Shown one piece after another: positions 1-10,955 of a stretch of 64,000 nt of DNA; position 1 is the first letter of the stretch, and every line of letters begins with the position of its first letter. The translations under genes and the position numbers were made by a program. The notes below the pieces were generated by a model, which was not told the DNA's origin, did no database searches, and was given only the letters and a program-made list of their open reading frames with translations. Origin of the DNA: Adiantum capillus-veneris (taxonomy: Eukaryota > Streptophyta > Polypodiopsida > Polypodiales > Pteridaceae); NCBI GenBank assembly GCA_014529385.2, contig CM043971.1, forward strand, positions 58,353,709 through 58,417,708. The letters are read 5' to 3'.

Positions 1-141
1 GCTATGTATGATTCGGCTTCCACATAAGAAGAGAGTGTTCTTACATACACAAGGTGTAACAAATCTCACAAATAACAAACCTCCCCTTATGGGTTTTGTT
101 GCACATCACTCATACAATCCTCTCAAAACACAGGGGTTATG

Positions 142-295
142 GCACACAATACACAAGCCTCCCCTTAGAAAAAAGTAGGTAAAGGGACTCACAATACTCC
201 CTACAGACAAAGAGGATAAAGTGCACACAATACACAAGCCTCCCCTTAGAAAAAAGTAGGTAAAGGGACTCACAATACTCCCTACAGACAAAGAG
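142..295. repeat. 81-bp-period tandem duplication
   Basis: A block of about 73 bp (142-214) recurs without visible change at 223-295, separated by 8 bp. It begins GCACACAATACACAAGCC and ends AGACAAAGAG. A related phrase (CCTCCCCTTATGGG) lies at 81-94. Two near-identical copies suggest a recent duplication, or slippage during decay of the retroelement next to it. No function is visible. Confidence 0.9.
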
Positions 296-303
296 TGTAA
301 TCC

Positions 304-975
304 TCACAATATGTCATCAATGTTATAAACTACATCAACAATGTTTTCGTGATTATCTATGTCTCCAACAACAAGGTTGATTTTGGCTTTCCCTTTATCT
401 TTAAAATGATCGACGTGAATTGTTACTTGTAGAGATTTATCTTTGAATCCGGCATACTTTGTAGCATGGTTATTCTTTTCCACAAATGCAACAGGGGTTG
501 ATGTCATAGAAATCCTTTGAACTATGATTGCTCCTACCATAATGTGTGCACTTCAAATTGCATGTGGTGTTTCTATTGTAGTGGTTGGATGTGACAACTA
601 GAGTTCCTTCTATAGGTTGTGACTAGATTTTTCTCATGCTCTTGAAGAGAGCTCATTACATTTTCAATTTCAAGGACAGGGTCTGTTTCTTTGAGCACTT
701 GACAATTTGTCCAAAATTTGCATTAGGTACAGCTTTGACAAGCATAACAACTTGGTCATCATTGCCTACACTACTTTTAATATAATTTAGTTGTGTGAGT
801 GCATATAATTTTGAGCATGTTGATGAGAGAACGTACATCTTACTCGATCTCCAAGGCTAATCCATAGAGTTTTTTTTGAAAATGCAATCTTGGAATCTTT
901 AGCAACAATGCCAAAGTGTTGCTCTAAGGTGGTCCATGCCTCGTGTAGAGTGGTGCACTTGTAAATATAATGCAC
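304..975 (-). pseudogene. Ty1/copia Gag remnant (UBN2-type)
   Basis: This is a decayed copia Gag, which forms the retrotransposon particle. On the minus strand 975-787 carries CTTLHEAWTTLEQHFG, the pattern of the plant copia Gag core in which a Trp-containing helix is followed by a leucine-rich stretch. The next part, 838-656, reads NDDQVVMLVKAVPN in another frame, matching the usual D-x-V-x-x-L-L-x-x-L-P segment. 540-304 is K/D-rich tail. The three parts are in different frames, so the gene is broken by indels. No matching LTR or pol is recognisable next to it. Family assignment rests on motif pattern only. Confidence 0.6.
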
Positions 976-3186
976 AAAATTATCAACGAGTGAAATGCCC
1001 AGAGCGTCGACAGATTACTCACCTTACAAATTGTGCTAGGATGTGTCTCCTTTCTACTCTTCCACCTTTAGTGAGTGTTTTTACAATTGACAACAACTAT
1101 TTGCACATAAAATAACCTTTGGTTTTTACCTACCAAGTGTGAAACCCTTGGCCATTAAATTTGTTAGTTCTTTTCTCACCTCCCATGATAGTGCAAACCC
1201 TTGTGAGTGAGAGAAAGGTCTTCTTCCCCGAATTTTTAAGGTGTTGTCTAATTTTCAAAATTACAAAATGATATCACCTTGCATGATAGATTTGGCATGA
1301 ATAATTTGAATGGGTTATAAATTATTTTACAAATGGAAAGCACACGCTTTCAATTTAAGATCTTGTGGATTGTGTTGATGCTTGGTTTGACCCATATATT
1401 TAAACTAAGAGAGATATCTTAAGCCCCTGGAGATAAACAACTTCACACACTATGGTTTTGAAATTTGGAGGACCTCGCTTTGGGAATAAATTCTTATGGT
1501 CAAGTGCGTTGGATAATCAAAGCTCACAAAATGCAATATGCGAGAATAGGGGCTTGGAGCAAAAAGACCTTGGTGGGAACAAGATTTTAGTAACACTAAA
1601 ATCAAATTCCTCCTTTTTGTTTTAAAAAATAAGAATAAAAATTATCAATCTTTGTTTTATAGAAGTTTCTACTCATGCACCAAAGCTTACAAGGATGGAG
1701 AGGACAAGGCTAGAGGGAGGTCAAGAGGAGGGGGATTCAATGGGAACGAGGGTGCAAGGAGTAGATGCATGTCGATTGAAATTATGTAGCGGGTAACCAA
1801 CAAACAAAGGTGATGTGATGACAAGGCATTGATGTGGTGGGTGTGCTTGCCCAAGTGAAAGCTCTAGGTGTAAGATTTTTTATGAAATTCAAAAATATTT
1901 GAACCTTAACTTTGCAAGCAAGAAGAGTAGAGTATCAATATTTATATCAATCATTGGCTTTGTGTATTTTTTGCCAAGGTAGATGTTGGTGTCTAAAACC
2001 ATGATAACAATTAAGTGTTTAAGCACAAAAGACATTCTAGAATTTGTGGAAGAAGGTTGGGGTGAGAAAATATTGAATGAAGTCATTTGCAAAGTCTAAA
2101 ATAGCTTCATTACTTGTAAATGTATTATCCATATTCAGAACTCCATCTTATCATTTATTTTACGATTGGTGGCATCACATGGGTGGTCAATTGATCCCTC
2201 TGAATCAAAACATGGATGATTATGCTAACAACCCATCAAAGACATTGATGTGTGTATGAATAATGAGCATGTGGACATTTTGAAGATAAATCTATGTACG
2301 CATTGTAGCAAGTAAGGTAGGATCTACAAAATGAAGAGATTCATTTGTAGCTTGTTATTTTCAATACATGGCAAGAAGGTATGTGGATAATGATTTTTTG
2401 TTTTTACCAGTTTTTGCTTATGAGTACTACATTTTGTTATTGTTCTTATGGCTTGTAGTCCCAAGAAGAAATGGAAAAAGTATTTTGCAAGGACGTGCAA
2501 GAGGGGATTGCACATCTAATCTCGAGTTGGTGCCTATTCCCAAGTTAGATCACACTCTGTTGCCTACATGAGACATGTTGTACCCATTTTTGCCTTTAAC
2601 TGGTATTCTATACTAAATATCTTGATATGAATGAAAGTTACTTATTTGGTGCAAATGGATCATCTCATTGATTTCAATTTTTGTGAGGCTTTATGTGGTT
2701 GGATGATGTGAAAGATATTTCAATGTCTTGTATATTTGGTTTTTTCATGCATTCAATTTTGTTAAAAAATTGAAGCTACCTATGTGTTTGATTCTTGTGG
2801 ACCACTACTCAAAAGATTTCCCTTGCTACATGAAACTATAAATAGATCAATCGGGGTCCCACAGTCACACAATCACGCTTGTGAATGAGCAATAGGGATA
2901 ATATATGGCCAAGGATGATAGCCCGTCGTCCTCATGTCATGTGAGCAAGAAGTAGAAGAAGAAAGAGGGAAAAAATCATGAGCAAAAAAAAGACCATAGA
3001 AGAAGAGGAGGAAGAAGTAGTAGAGGAGAAAAAAGAGGAAGAACAGGAGGCAAAGCTAGTTTTCATGATTTCATCTTACCTGAAGAAACTCCCACCATGG
3101 TTGGCCAAATATTTATGCCCTTGAAGTATAGGGCTAGAAGATGACATGGATTATGCTTTAGGGTTTGAGATATTACTTTCAACACA
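976..3186. other. No recognisable gene, AT-rich
   Basis: I find no recognised coding motif. Short plus-strand ORFs at 2077-2259 and 2368-2571 have aromatic-rich compositions but no family I know and no continuity between them. An A/G-rich stretch at about 2945-3050 encodes only low-complexity E/K. This is probably decayed repeat sequence. Confidence 0.5.
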
Positions 3187-3380
3187 ATTGGACTGAACGT
3201 GCAAAGTTAGACCCAAGGATTGTTACAATTGGTAATGAAACTGAAAGATTGTATTAGGAGTTACATGAAGGTTAGAAAAATGAATTGGATTGAACATGCA
3301 AAGCTAGACCCAAGAACTATTACAATTGTCAATAAAATTGAAAGATTCTATCAGTAGTTACATGAGAGCTAGAGGAATGA
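3187..3380. repeat. Diverged 97-bp tandem duplication
   Basis: The segment starting ATTGGACTGAACGTGCAAAG at 3187 recurs at 3284 as ATTGGATTGAACATGCAAAG. Both copies continue through GACCCAAG, TTACAATTG, AATTGAAAGATT/CTGAAAGATT and GTTACATGA. Scattered substitutions show that the duplication is old. Confidence 0.8.
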
Positions 3381-3507
3381 GATTATAACACTTGTACTAA
3401 TGTTGCAGTGGAATCCCTCTCTTAAATAACATGTACTTCCTCTCTTTCCTTGATTTATGATCAAAATGTTTAACTTTACAAGAGGTATAGCTATACAAAA
3501 TGTTCGT

Positions 3508-4050
3508 TTACAAAAGGGCATGCTTTCCAAAATGTGTGGGGCTCTTGGTGTTTTCTAATGCTACATGTGCCCTCCTTGAGTTCTTCCATGGGGTGGGTGG
3601 CTCCTTCTTCTTTTGCTCCTTTGCCTCCTTAGCCTCTTCCACCTTAGCCTTTGGCTCCTTCTTCTTCTCCTCCTCAGTCTCTTGTTCCTCCTTAGCCTAT
3701 GTTTTTGTTCTTCTTGGACACTTTCCACATGCTCCTTCTCCTTCTTTGCTACCTTGATCTACCCGTCTACTCTCCCTTTGGTGCTTGCCTTTGACTTTGG
3801 TTTTTTTGGAGGGTGCAACTTGGCCCCATTCGTGGTACTTGACCTCTTCCTTGGGGTCTTTTTCCAACTTTTGGCTATGATGTTCCTGTCTCTGGTGGCT
3901 TCTACACACTAAGCGTATAGTTGAAAATCTTTGCCCTAACCCACCAAGCATGGTTTTTGGGTTAACAATCCTTGTTGATCTAGCCAAGACAATAACCAAT
4001 ACTTTGTTAGCTTTCAACAAGTATTTCAATGTGTGTGTGCAAGATTTCAA
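3508..4050 (-). CDS. Unrecognised Lys/Glu-rich ORF with one in-frame TAG
   Basis: A minus-strand reading frame of 181 codons runs from an ATG at 4050 to a TAA at 3508-3510, interrupted once by TAG near 3697. The first part has a short basic N-terminus and a KDPKEEVKYHEWGQVAP segment. The part after the TAG is almost purely K/E/A (AKEEQETEEEKKEP and similar) and is probably a charged helix or disordered tail. I do not recognise a family. It could be the tail of a retroelement Gag. The leucine/serine-rich plus-strand ORFs over the same bases (3500-3912) are antisense shadows of this E/K tract. Confidence 0.3.
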
Positions 4051-5079
4051 CTGACAAATAAATTATCCTAATCTCCTTGTTTCGATTACTTTATCATTTG
4101 TTATAACTCTCCATCCACATGAGAAGGACTCCAACTACAAGGGGGTTGCACAAAGAGGTGGAAAATGAAAAGGCATTACCTCACTTCACTCTAAAATATT
4201 AGAAAACTATACCTTGATGTTTAGGAGTTCCATATTTCCCGTGATCTTTAGAATAGGTGGAAAATGCTCAATTGTCTATGCAAGCTTCAAGCCTTGAGGC
4301 AGCACTATTAAATATATACAACATATCAATCCAAGACTTATTTCAATTAAAGTAGAAACAAAAGACACTTGCAACCTAGCCATTCCTGGGGCTCTATCAA
4401 TATAATTCAAAATGTGGCATGCTTTGTCAATGATATCAATGGATGTGAAGCTTCAATGTGAAATGTGACCAAAACAAAGTAGTTGGTGAAAATAAAAAAT
4501 TAAACCATCAAGTTCAAATAGCCTTTGTGAACAAGCCTACCTCTCATGATAAAAACTAAGCTCACATCCCAAACAAAACATTGGAAAGCCATTTCTTGAG
4601 TTCATTGATAGATTATTTGGTCCTCCAAAGCGTGCAAGATGGTAGAATCCATCGCCTCCACTTTTAGGTAGGGAAGTTTAGGGAATGTAGATGGTGGGAA
4701 TGTTTTCTTAGTTGTGGCGGCTGTGGACTTGGTAATTTCTAGAGACAGTTAACATAGTAACTAGTACATTGCATAGTGGGCTAGAGTCTAGTCGAGAGTC
4801 TATAAATAGGGGCCACTACTTCATTTTTTGGATGACTATTCCTGGATTCTAATTCCTTTATCTTGCCCATGGTCCTCATTAGTCTCATGGTTTGTCCATT
4901 TTCCTTAAATAGCACACCGTTTAGATGGTCTTGTTGGTCCCTTGGGTTGCCCTTGTGGCAAACCTTGTCTTGGTCCTCTCACTAGCATTCTTTGCATATT
5001 TCTCATCATGTCATTCATTTGTTTGAGCATATCATCTATATGGCATTGAGAGGAGCTGCCATAGTGGGTTCTACTTGTG
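4051..5079. other. No recognisable gene
   Basis: No motif, repeat or RNA gene is apparent on either strand. It lies downstream, in transcription sense, of the minus-strand gypsy gag remnant at 5080-5640. It may be decayed pol sequence of that element, but no protease or RT motif survives. Confidence 0.4.
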
Positions 5080-5640
5080 GCGGTACATTAGATGTATTTT
5101 GCTTATTCTATGTATCTTTCACAATGCTTTCTTCGCTAAAAATCTCGCAGTTATCCCCCAAGTCTATCGCATCCAGGATGCATGCTTCTTCCAAGGTAGT
5201 GTGTTCTTGTATATCATGCAACTCCTTGTTGAGTAGACCTTCAAGTAACAATGAGACAAAACTCTCCTCAGTTGGATTTTCCAACTTTGATGGATGTATA
5301 TTGCCTCATTCTACTCACATAGTCTCTCATCGACTCTCTATATTTTTGTTTAAAGCTATAGATTTGTGCTACCTTACAATCTTGATTCCCATCTTCAAAC
5401 AAGAAGCAACAAATACTTTAGCCAATGTTGGTAAGTCTGTAATGGATCCAAGAGGTATGGTTTGAAATCAAGTCAAAGATTTAACTTCCAGGTCATTCCA
5501 AAACCCTCGAACTAAGTATGAAAGTCAAAAATTCTCTTTGCTCTTAGCACTTACCTGAAGCTTGCTAAGTGGTCATATGGATCTCCAAATCCACTGTATT
5601 TTTTGACCCATTTTTTAAAGTCAACTGGTGTGGCCCTTTG
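5080..5640 (-). pseudogene. Ty3/gypsy Gag remnant (retrotrans_gag type)
   Basis: On the minus strand this encodes a recognisable gypsy Gag capsid core. It starts KKWVKKYSGFGDPYDHLASF near 5640, the classical Y-D/S-G-x-x-D-P-x-x-H-L entry motif. Near 5275-5175 it reads NPTEESFVSLLLEGLLNKEL followed by HDIQEHTTLEEA, the typical L-x-x-F-L-x-G-L-x-N-K-E-L helix, and ends CEIFSEESIVKDT before TAG at about 5107. Several stops and frameshifts separate the blocks. The plus-strand ORF 4992-5465 is only its antisense. Its 5' end probably lay at the LTR/primer-site edge at about 10.96 kb, with the copia at 6287-9493 inserted between. Confidence 0.75.
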
Positions 5641-6281
5641 ATTATGCTAGTGGGCACCCGCTCTCCTAGCCGATGGTCCTCCATCTAAGCCTTCAAACTA
5701 ATTGCTTGGCAGCGGTGACTCATTTGGCCCTCTTCTGGCTCTCATGTTACCCAATCTTCCTCACTTTGCGATGGTTTCTACTCCTCTCACCGAATTCTTA
5801 TCATTGAGGTGGATTCCCTAGGTAGCATTGCAACTGCTGTTTGTCCATGCTCGGGGGGTGCACTGTGTAATCATGTTAATGTATAATGTGAGTTCAAAAG
5901 GAGGGGTTTTGCAATGCAAAAAATTTAGGCAATTTAACAGAGATACATTAAAATAAGGGGTTTTTATATTCAGTTTTGAAAAATTTTCCTAAAACAAGGG
6001 GTCATTTTATTCATTCAAACATGTTAAAAGAGGGTTTTTTTAATACCCTACGAATGCACGTTATATAGGAGGGTATTGAAAGGTGAACCCCTCAAATGTC
6101 CAAGCTACCAAAATATCTTTCTATCTGCCCAATTTTTTGATCTATTTCAAGCCCCATGTCCATGATCATTTTCCTAATCAAGTAGCCATGATTTTGGTAT
6201 GTTTGACCTCTCTCAAGGTAATCATAACAAAGTTATTGTTTTAAATATCCCTAAAGAGGTGTACAAAAGGGTTTGCTACTC
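5641..6281. other. Probable 5' part of the minus-strand gypsy element, no clear gene
   Basis: This stretch lies between the gypsy Gag core and the copia insertion. A minus-strand reading near 6190-6110 gives an ORF-like patch, but no family motif is visible. It is interpreted as Gag N-terminus or leader sequence of the interrupted gypsy element, continuous with 9499-10978 once the copia is removed. Confidence 0.4.
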
Positions 6282-6286
6282 CTTTC

Positions 6287-6498
6287 TATAGGATTGGTGC
6301 CGACGATGTGGGAGCAAGAAGAGTGCATGAGAGAGTGGGGAAGGGAAGAGATGATGGGTGGAGCTCACTTTATGGGAATAGAGTGAGTGAGCCCCTTATT
6401 GATAAGTATATAAAGAATAAGGCATGAGTACATGTGTAAGTGGCCGGACATGGTGAGTGGACGAACTCCACGAAGGCACATGAGCCTTTACCCCAACA
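6287..6498 (-). repeat. 3' LTR of the copia element (minus)
   Basis: On the minus strand the LTR begins TGTTGGGGTAAAGGCTC at 6498 and matches 9270-9493 along its length, including GTGAGTGAGCCCCTTATT and GGCCGGACAT on the plus strand. It is immediately preceded, in minus sense, by the purine tract AGCGGGAGAT, the usual copia polypurine tract plus AT before a TGTTGG LTR start. Confidence 0.88.
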
Positions 6499-6586
6499 AT
6501 CTCCCGCTAAAGGCAACTGTGCTGATAAGTGGATATTACTAGCCAAACTACTAGTGTGCACAAAGAGATATATATGAGAGACTCTC

Positions 6587-6931
6587 TCAACCTACACCCA
6601 TTGGATCACTCCGTAGATGTGCATGTAGTTGTATCTGCTCTAGGATCAAAGAAGTGTGTGCAACACTACTAGAGCCTGCACGCAAGTCTTGCAAGTATTC
6701 GATGCTAACTTGCAATGCTCCACAATATATTATACTAGTGTCAATCATCGAACGAATAATAATGCAAACTACAAATGCTCCCACTGCAATTGATATCTTG
6801 GGTCTCAACCTCAAAAGGTCATACATGAGTGTCTTGAAGGCTGATAGCAAATGCATAATCTTTGCCATCATATCTATGCCAATCGCATCAACGTGTGTGA
6901 GACGGTGCAGTTTCAACAACTTTGCAGACAT
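6587..6931 (-). pseudogene. Copia pol 3' end (end of RNase H region), remnant
   Basis: On the minus strand the reading frame begins AKLLKLHRLTHVDAIGIDMM and continues with the order expected after copia RNase H (a val-his-thr-x-x-N-x-A-D-x-L-T-K type segment, then leucine-rich helix, then short tail). The key asparagine and aspartate are altered, so it is a decayed match. It lies about 90 bp before the 3' LTR, as the end of pol should. Confidence 0.45.
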
Positions 6932-6989
6932 GTACTCATCAAGGAGATACTAGACACATATCTTTAGTGGATGAGATTTAGAGTGCTAT

Positions 6990-7307
6990 TCACAGAATTT
7001 TTGTAGATGCAGAGTTAGAGCGACCATGCTCTAGCAAGACATAGTAGATTGATCCTCTCAGGACAGAGATGCCTCCTACCGTGGAGATAGGTGATATGGA
7101 TTTCTTTGACATGCCCATGCTAGAGGCTGATATGGAGATGCTAGGACATGTGGATACAATCCCTATGGATGATGAGGGATTGACAACTACCCTAGTGTAA
7201 GGATTGACACGTCCATGCATGACTAGTTCTGGTGGTGATGCATTGAAGGTTGAGATACCTAATGTGGATAGATTGGCAGAGGTCACTACACATGGAATGT
7301 GACTCAT
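6990..7307 (-). pseudogene. Copia pol remnant, Ser/Thr-rich linker
   Basis: A 105-codon minus-strand frame is rich in Ser, Ile and Val with no catalytic motif. Its position between the protease-like segment and the RNase H end fits the low-conservation linker between copia integrase and RT. No DD-E integrase or YVDD RT motif is seen nearby, so those domains are deleted. The assignment is by position only. Confidence 0.3.
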
Positions 7308-7474
7308 TGCTGTACTCCCCTGACTAGCAAAGCATCAAAATCTATCACCACCACCGACGATTTCTCAAGTCATGCACTCAAAGAGCTACTCTAATCTACA
7401 TGTATGTCCTTAGAACCTGCATGCACAACTATCAAAGTGTCACGCTGCTCATCAGTAAAGTGTACTTGCCTAAA

Positions 7475-7993
7475 CTACAAATGTCTGCATGGCAATGGAC
7501 TCACAGAGAATATGACGTCTCTAACACCAAGAACATAGAGAAGAGTTGAACGAGCACCACAATGGCCTCGTGCTATCACAAGAAAACCTCTCCTCATCAA
7601 GTAGCATTCATTAATCAATTGAACATGACACCCATTATCTCTGAGCTGTGAGATGGAGATCACACTCCTACGAGCATCAGGCACATACTGAACATCATGG
7701 AGCACAAGCATACTTCCACTGGTGACGTGCAAATGAATTTCACCCATACCATGAACACCATCTTGTCTTAGAGCTAAAAATGTATTAAACCACTCCCTGC
7801 GAGGAGTAGCATGGCATAAAGCATTGTTGTCCAATTGCCAATCATGAGACAAAGTCCATGCATGTCTAGGTGAAGCTGCGGAAGTAAGAGTGTCTACCAC
7901 ACTTGTAGAAACAACCAACGGAATGCTCCTTCGCTATCTCCAACGTCTAAAACAACATCTCCTCATGTGCCCTGGTCTGTAACAATGCCAACA
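7475..7993 (-). pseudogene. Copia Gag zinc knuckle and protease-like domain
   Basis: On the minus strand 7993-7952 encodes CWHCYRPGHMRRCC, a CCHC knuckle (C-x2-C-x4-H-x4-C) that binds element RNA. The same frame, after one TAG, continues to WQLDNNALCHATPRREWF near 7830, which matches the copia protease start W-x-x-D-S-G-A-x-x-H-x-T-P. Here the catalytic D-S/T-G is DNN, so the protease would be inactive. The next stretch, DVQYVPDARRSVISISQL, is the conserved YVP-D-L-x-x-N-L-I-S segment. Confidence 0.8.
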
Positions 7994-9255
7994 AACCACA
8001 TTTCTGCACCTCTAAGATGTGCTTGATACATCAATTTGTGTATCCAATGACAAATTGTAACTGCAAGATGCATAATTGAGTGTAAAATGAGTCTATAAAT
8101 CATCCCACACAGAGTGTAAATGCACTGTCCACAAGAGCATAACCGCTTAATACAGTGCAAAAAAAACCAGCCGATCAAACACCTGCCTCCAACATTATGG
8201 CAAATATTGCATAAAGCGCATAACTCTCTACTAAAACCAAGAACCAATCATGCATAAATCGTGACCATACACAATGAGAGTGCACCACCCGCATAAGCAC
8301 AAGCCAAAACAATGCCAAAACATTATGGCACAATGTCAAACACAATGGCAAACAATATGTAAATCCCTCGATCGAAATCAATGAGAGTGAAGCTCCCACA
8401 ATGTCAATACATGAGTTGTACCTGCTACACAAGACACTACAAATCTATGAGCTAATCGCCAAGCTCACCCAGTGCATATCAAGGCATACATGCACTAATC
8501 TCCCACTTGCAAAGAATATCGTATGAAAGCGGTGAGTGCAACTTGCAATCAGTACCTGGATTGCATCAAAGAACTAGTGGGAAAAATTTTCTAGAGTTTA
8601 GGCAATAAAATGGGTATCAAATGCAAATAACCAACAATAGCTGCCCACTCAAAATCATGAGCAATAAAATGTGCATCAAACTGCACTCAAACATGCACAA
8701 AATCTATGCAAATTGTGTCATCCAAATGTTCATGAAGAGATCCACATATGAGTATAAATGTGAGCATGTCCACATTCAATATGCATCATATCCCCCACCT
8801 AAGAGAAAACTTGATTCCAATACCACTCTCACACCCAAGAGAAAATCATGTGCTGAATCCATGACGCACAACAAACAAAATCTGGTAACAAAAATGGACA
8901 GAGCAAAACTCCCGCAATACAAAAATTGTGGGCTACTATTGCAAAAATTTTAGAGGTCAAAATCCATCTACATGGACATCACCATCACGTCTAAAGCGTG
9001 CCAAAATGCGAGGCTACACCCTGACCTTGTATAAATTGCATTCGACATGCAAGAGTTCTACAAGAAACACTATATGACTGCAAAAAAAGCATACATACTT
9101 GCAATACACTCTCCTCTCAAGCTTGGGAATGTCCCTCAAGCTTCTGTGATCATAGATCTGGTGGTTGCTCACCAAATTCAAGGTCCCATAGAAAGAAAGT
9201 GCACCATAGCCAAAAGATCACTTCTTTGTAGCACGACACCCATTGCAAAACCAAC
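7994..9255 (-). other. Copia 5' leader and Gag region, no clear domain
   Basis: In minus sense this runs from the primer-binding site to the zinc knuckle, so it should hold the leader and the Gag capsid part. Readable patches exist (8175-8432, 7963-8247), but I find no UBN2-type Gag motif in a continuous frame. It is probably heavily mutated or partly replaced. Confidence 0.4.
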
Positions 9256-9267
9256 GCTTTGATACCA
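9256..9267 (-). promoter_or_regulatory. Primer-binding site, initiator-Met tRNA type
   Basis: The minus strand reads TGGTATCAAAGC two bases after the 5' LTR end. This differs by one base from the canonical plant copia primer site TGGTATCAGAGC, where the 3' end of tRNA-iMet primes minus-strand cDNA. It fixes the element's orientation. Confidence 0.88.
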
Positions 9268-9269
9268 CT

Positions 9270-9493
9270 TGTAGTTTTGGTACTAACAGTATGGGAGTGA
9301 GAAGAGTGTGTGAGAGAGCGGGGAAGGGAAGAGATGCACACACAATATGGGCGGAGCTTCACTCTATGGGGATAGAGTGAGTGAGCCCCTTATTCATATG
9401 GCATATAAAGAATAAGGTATGAGTATACGTGTGGGTGGCCGGACATAGTGAGTGGTCGGACTTTGGGTAGGCACATGAGCCTTCGCCCGAACA
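9270..9493 (-). repeat. 5' LTR of the copia element (minus)
   Basis: A 224-bp LTR starting TG and ending CA in plus sense (TGTAGTTTTGG ... CCCGAACA), aligned to 6287-6498 throughout. Differences include a short insertion near 9336-9348 and many substitutions, so the insertion is old. The CTTTC at 9494-9498 is the target-site duplication. Confidence 0.88.
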
Positions 9494-9577
9494 CTTTCTC
9501 CCTAATTTTGAAGATATACATTATGTTCAAGGGTGTCAAATGACATAGTTTATCATGAACTATCAACAGCAAATCTA

Positions 9578-9901
9578 TCACATTTTGTCCTCCCAACAAT
9601 AGACTTCTAGTCTTGGGTTATCATTATGTTTATGCTTTAGAGGTTTGACATTAACCCCATCATACCCTTCTAACTCTAACATTGATGGTCCCTCTTTGTT
9701 GTTGGTGGTGACCATGTCTAGGATTAGTGTATCGACTTCGAGTCCCCATTTGTCCATAGTATTAGGATTCACAATCTTTATGTAGTGCATTCCATTTTGG
9801 TCTATATAGAAGGTTACCTCCTTGTTGGCTCTAAACTCCTCTTCAAATTCAACAGTATGGTCATCGACTCTAACCACGTACTCCTCATTAGGATCTAGCA
9901 T
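9578..9901 (-). CDS. Unrecognised acidic ORF in the gypsy leader region
   Basis: A 107-codon minus-strand ORF rich in D, E and N (it opens MLDPNEEYVVRVDDHTVEFE) with no domain I recognise. It lies between the putative gypsy primer site at about 10.97 kb and the Gag remnant at 5.6 kb, after discounting the copia insertion. It may be part of that element's 5' ORF. Its upstream end abuts a foreign copia fragment at 9901-9983, so the start is doubtful. Confidence 0.3.
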   Translation of the reverse strand: MLDPNEEYVVRVDDHTVEFEEEFRANKEVTFYIDQNGMHYIKIVNPNTMDKWGLEVDTLILDMVTTNNKEGPSMLELEGYDGVNVKPLKHKHNDNPRLEVYCWEDKM

Positions 9902-9983
9902 TGTCGCATTCTTTTTGTCTTGAGGCCATCATGTGTGCTACTTATGCACTAAACAGGTGTCCTACAAAAGCTTTGCAGTCTAT
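9901..9983 (+). pseudogene. Isolated 83-bp copia integrase fragment
   Basis: This fragment matches 28581-28663 of the copia element at 26.0-31.0 kb at about 74 of 83 positions. It encodes part of the conserved integrase segment EAIMCATYALNRCP. There is no further homology on either side. It is an isolated scrap of the same copia family, in plus orientation inside a minus-strand gypsy context. It retains CAG (9976-9978) where the longer copy has TAG. Confidence 0.8.
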
Positions 9984-10955
9984 AGATAAACATGAGCTCC
10001 ATACTTGTTGGCCTTGTAAAAGGTCAATATATGCTTGAATTTCAAGGAGGTCCTAGAACCCAAATGAGTGGAAAAGGAAGATATTTCTAAAATAAAGTTG
10101 AAGTAGGTATCTATTGGCACTTCTTCAACTATGGTCTCTAAGGGCCCCCTTGGTTTACACTCTACTCAGTGGACACTTTGCTCTTTGTTTCTTGATTAAA
10201 ACCCTGATTTGCTAGTACACGGACTGACCTAAGATACATAAAGACCAATAATACTCAATGAAACTAAAAACCTGGCCGATAGAAACACTACCAATCCATT
10301 TCAATTTTTTGTAATTATCCTTTTTTGAACTACCTCTTAGCTCAAGCTTGATCTCAACCAGTCTTGTAAAATCAAACAATCTCCAAGACAATCTATTAGT
10401 CACAAGTGTATACAATAATTTTTGGTTAGAAATTTTAGTCTCAACTTGCAAAAATAGCCAACGGAGCAGTCTACAACCTTCTATTTCTAAACACTCAATT
10501 TCAAGTAACAAACAGTGTGGCTATTTGGTGGCCTTTCAAGCTCACCTTAGGAGTCCAAAACCTAAAAACTCTGAAATTTCATGGAGCAACCCATTGATGA
10601 CAATTTGAAAGATGAGATAAGTCAAAAATCTACCGTGATATCTACTTAACCTACTCCAGTCAAAACAACAAGAAGATAGTGGAAAGTGTCTATAAACACT
10701 AGTTTTTCTTTTTTTTTAATAATCATGAAAAGAGTATCGATTTTCAAACTCCGACATAGCCTAGCTCCTCAACAACTTGATAACAACCTAGTCTTGCCTA
10801 AAGGTCTATGATAATCCAAGGACACCTTACATAGCTAAAGACGACGCTCCTCAACTATGCAGTTTCTAAAAGATGGCATTTTTCTCTAGGTGAACCTAGA
10901 GGAAGTGTTGGACAATGATATATCAACGCTGAGGTTTTCTCTAGTTAAAGTCACC
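9984..10955. other. Gypsy leader region, no clear gene
   Basis: Short frames on both strands (10212-10511 minus, 10348-10608 plus) have no family motif and overlap each other. By position this is 5' leader of the minus-strand gypsy element whose primer site lies at 10956-10976. Confidence 0.35.

Larger units (their letters stand above)
6287..9493 (-). mobile_element. Internally deleted Ty1/copia element with CTTTC target-site duplication
   Basis: A complete but shortened copia insertion lies on the minus strand. Its LTRs are at 9270-9493 (5') and 6287-6498 (3'). CTTTC flanks it on both sides (6282-6286 and 9494-9498), as expected for a 5-bp target-site duplication. A primer-binding site is adjacent to the 5' LTR and a purine tract to the 3' LTR. 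The interior keeps a Gag zinc knuckle, a protease-like domain and a fragment resembling the RNase H tail. It lacks the integrase core and the RT, which explains a total of 3.2 kb instead of about 5 kb. It sits inside an older minus-strand gypsy element. It could be a non-autonomous derivative family or a single deleted copy. Confidence 0.88.

Noticed and set aside
142-295. Possible CRISPR-like direct repeats
   Set aside because: Only two long copies with an 8-bp gap, in a plant genomic context. This is a simple tandem duplication.
3500-3912. Leucine/serine-rich plus-strand ORFs resembling membrane proteins
   Set aside because: They are the antisense of a GAG/AAG-rich (Glu/Lys) tract on the minus strand.
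4992-5465. 157-codon plus-strand ORF
   Set aside because: Its opposite strand encodes a clear gypsy Gag core, so this is a shadow.
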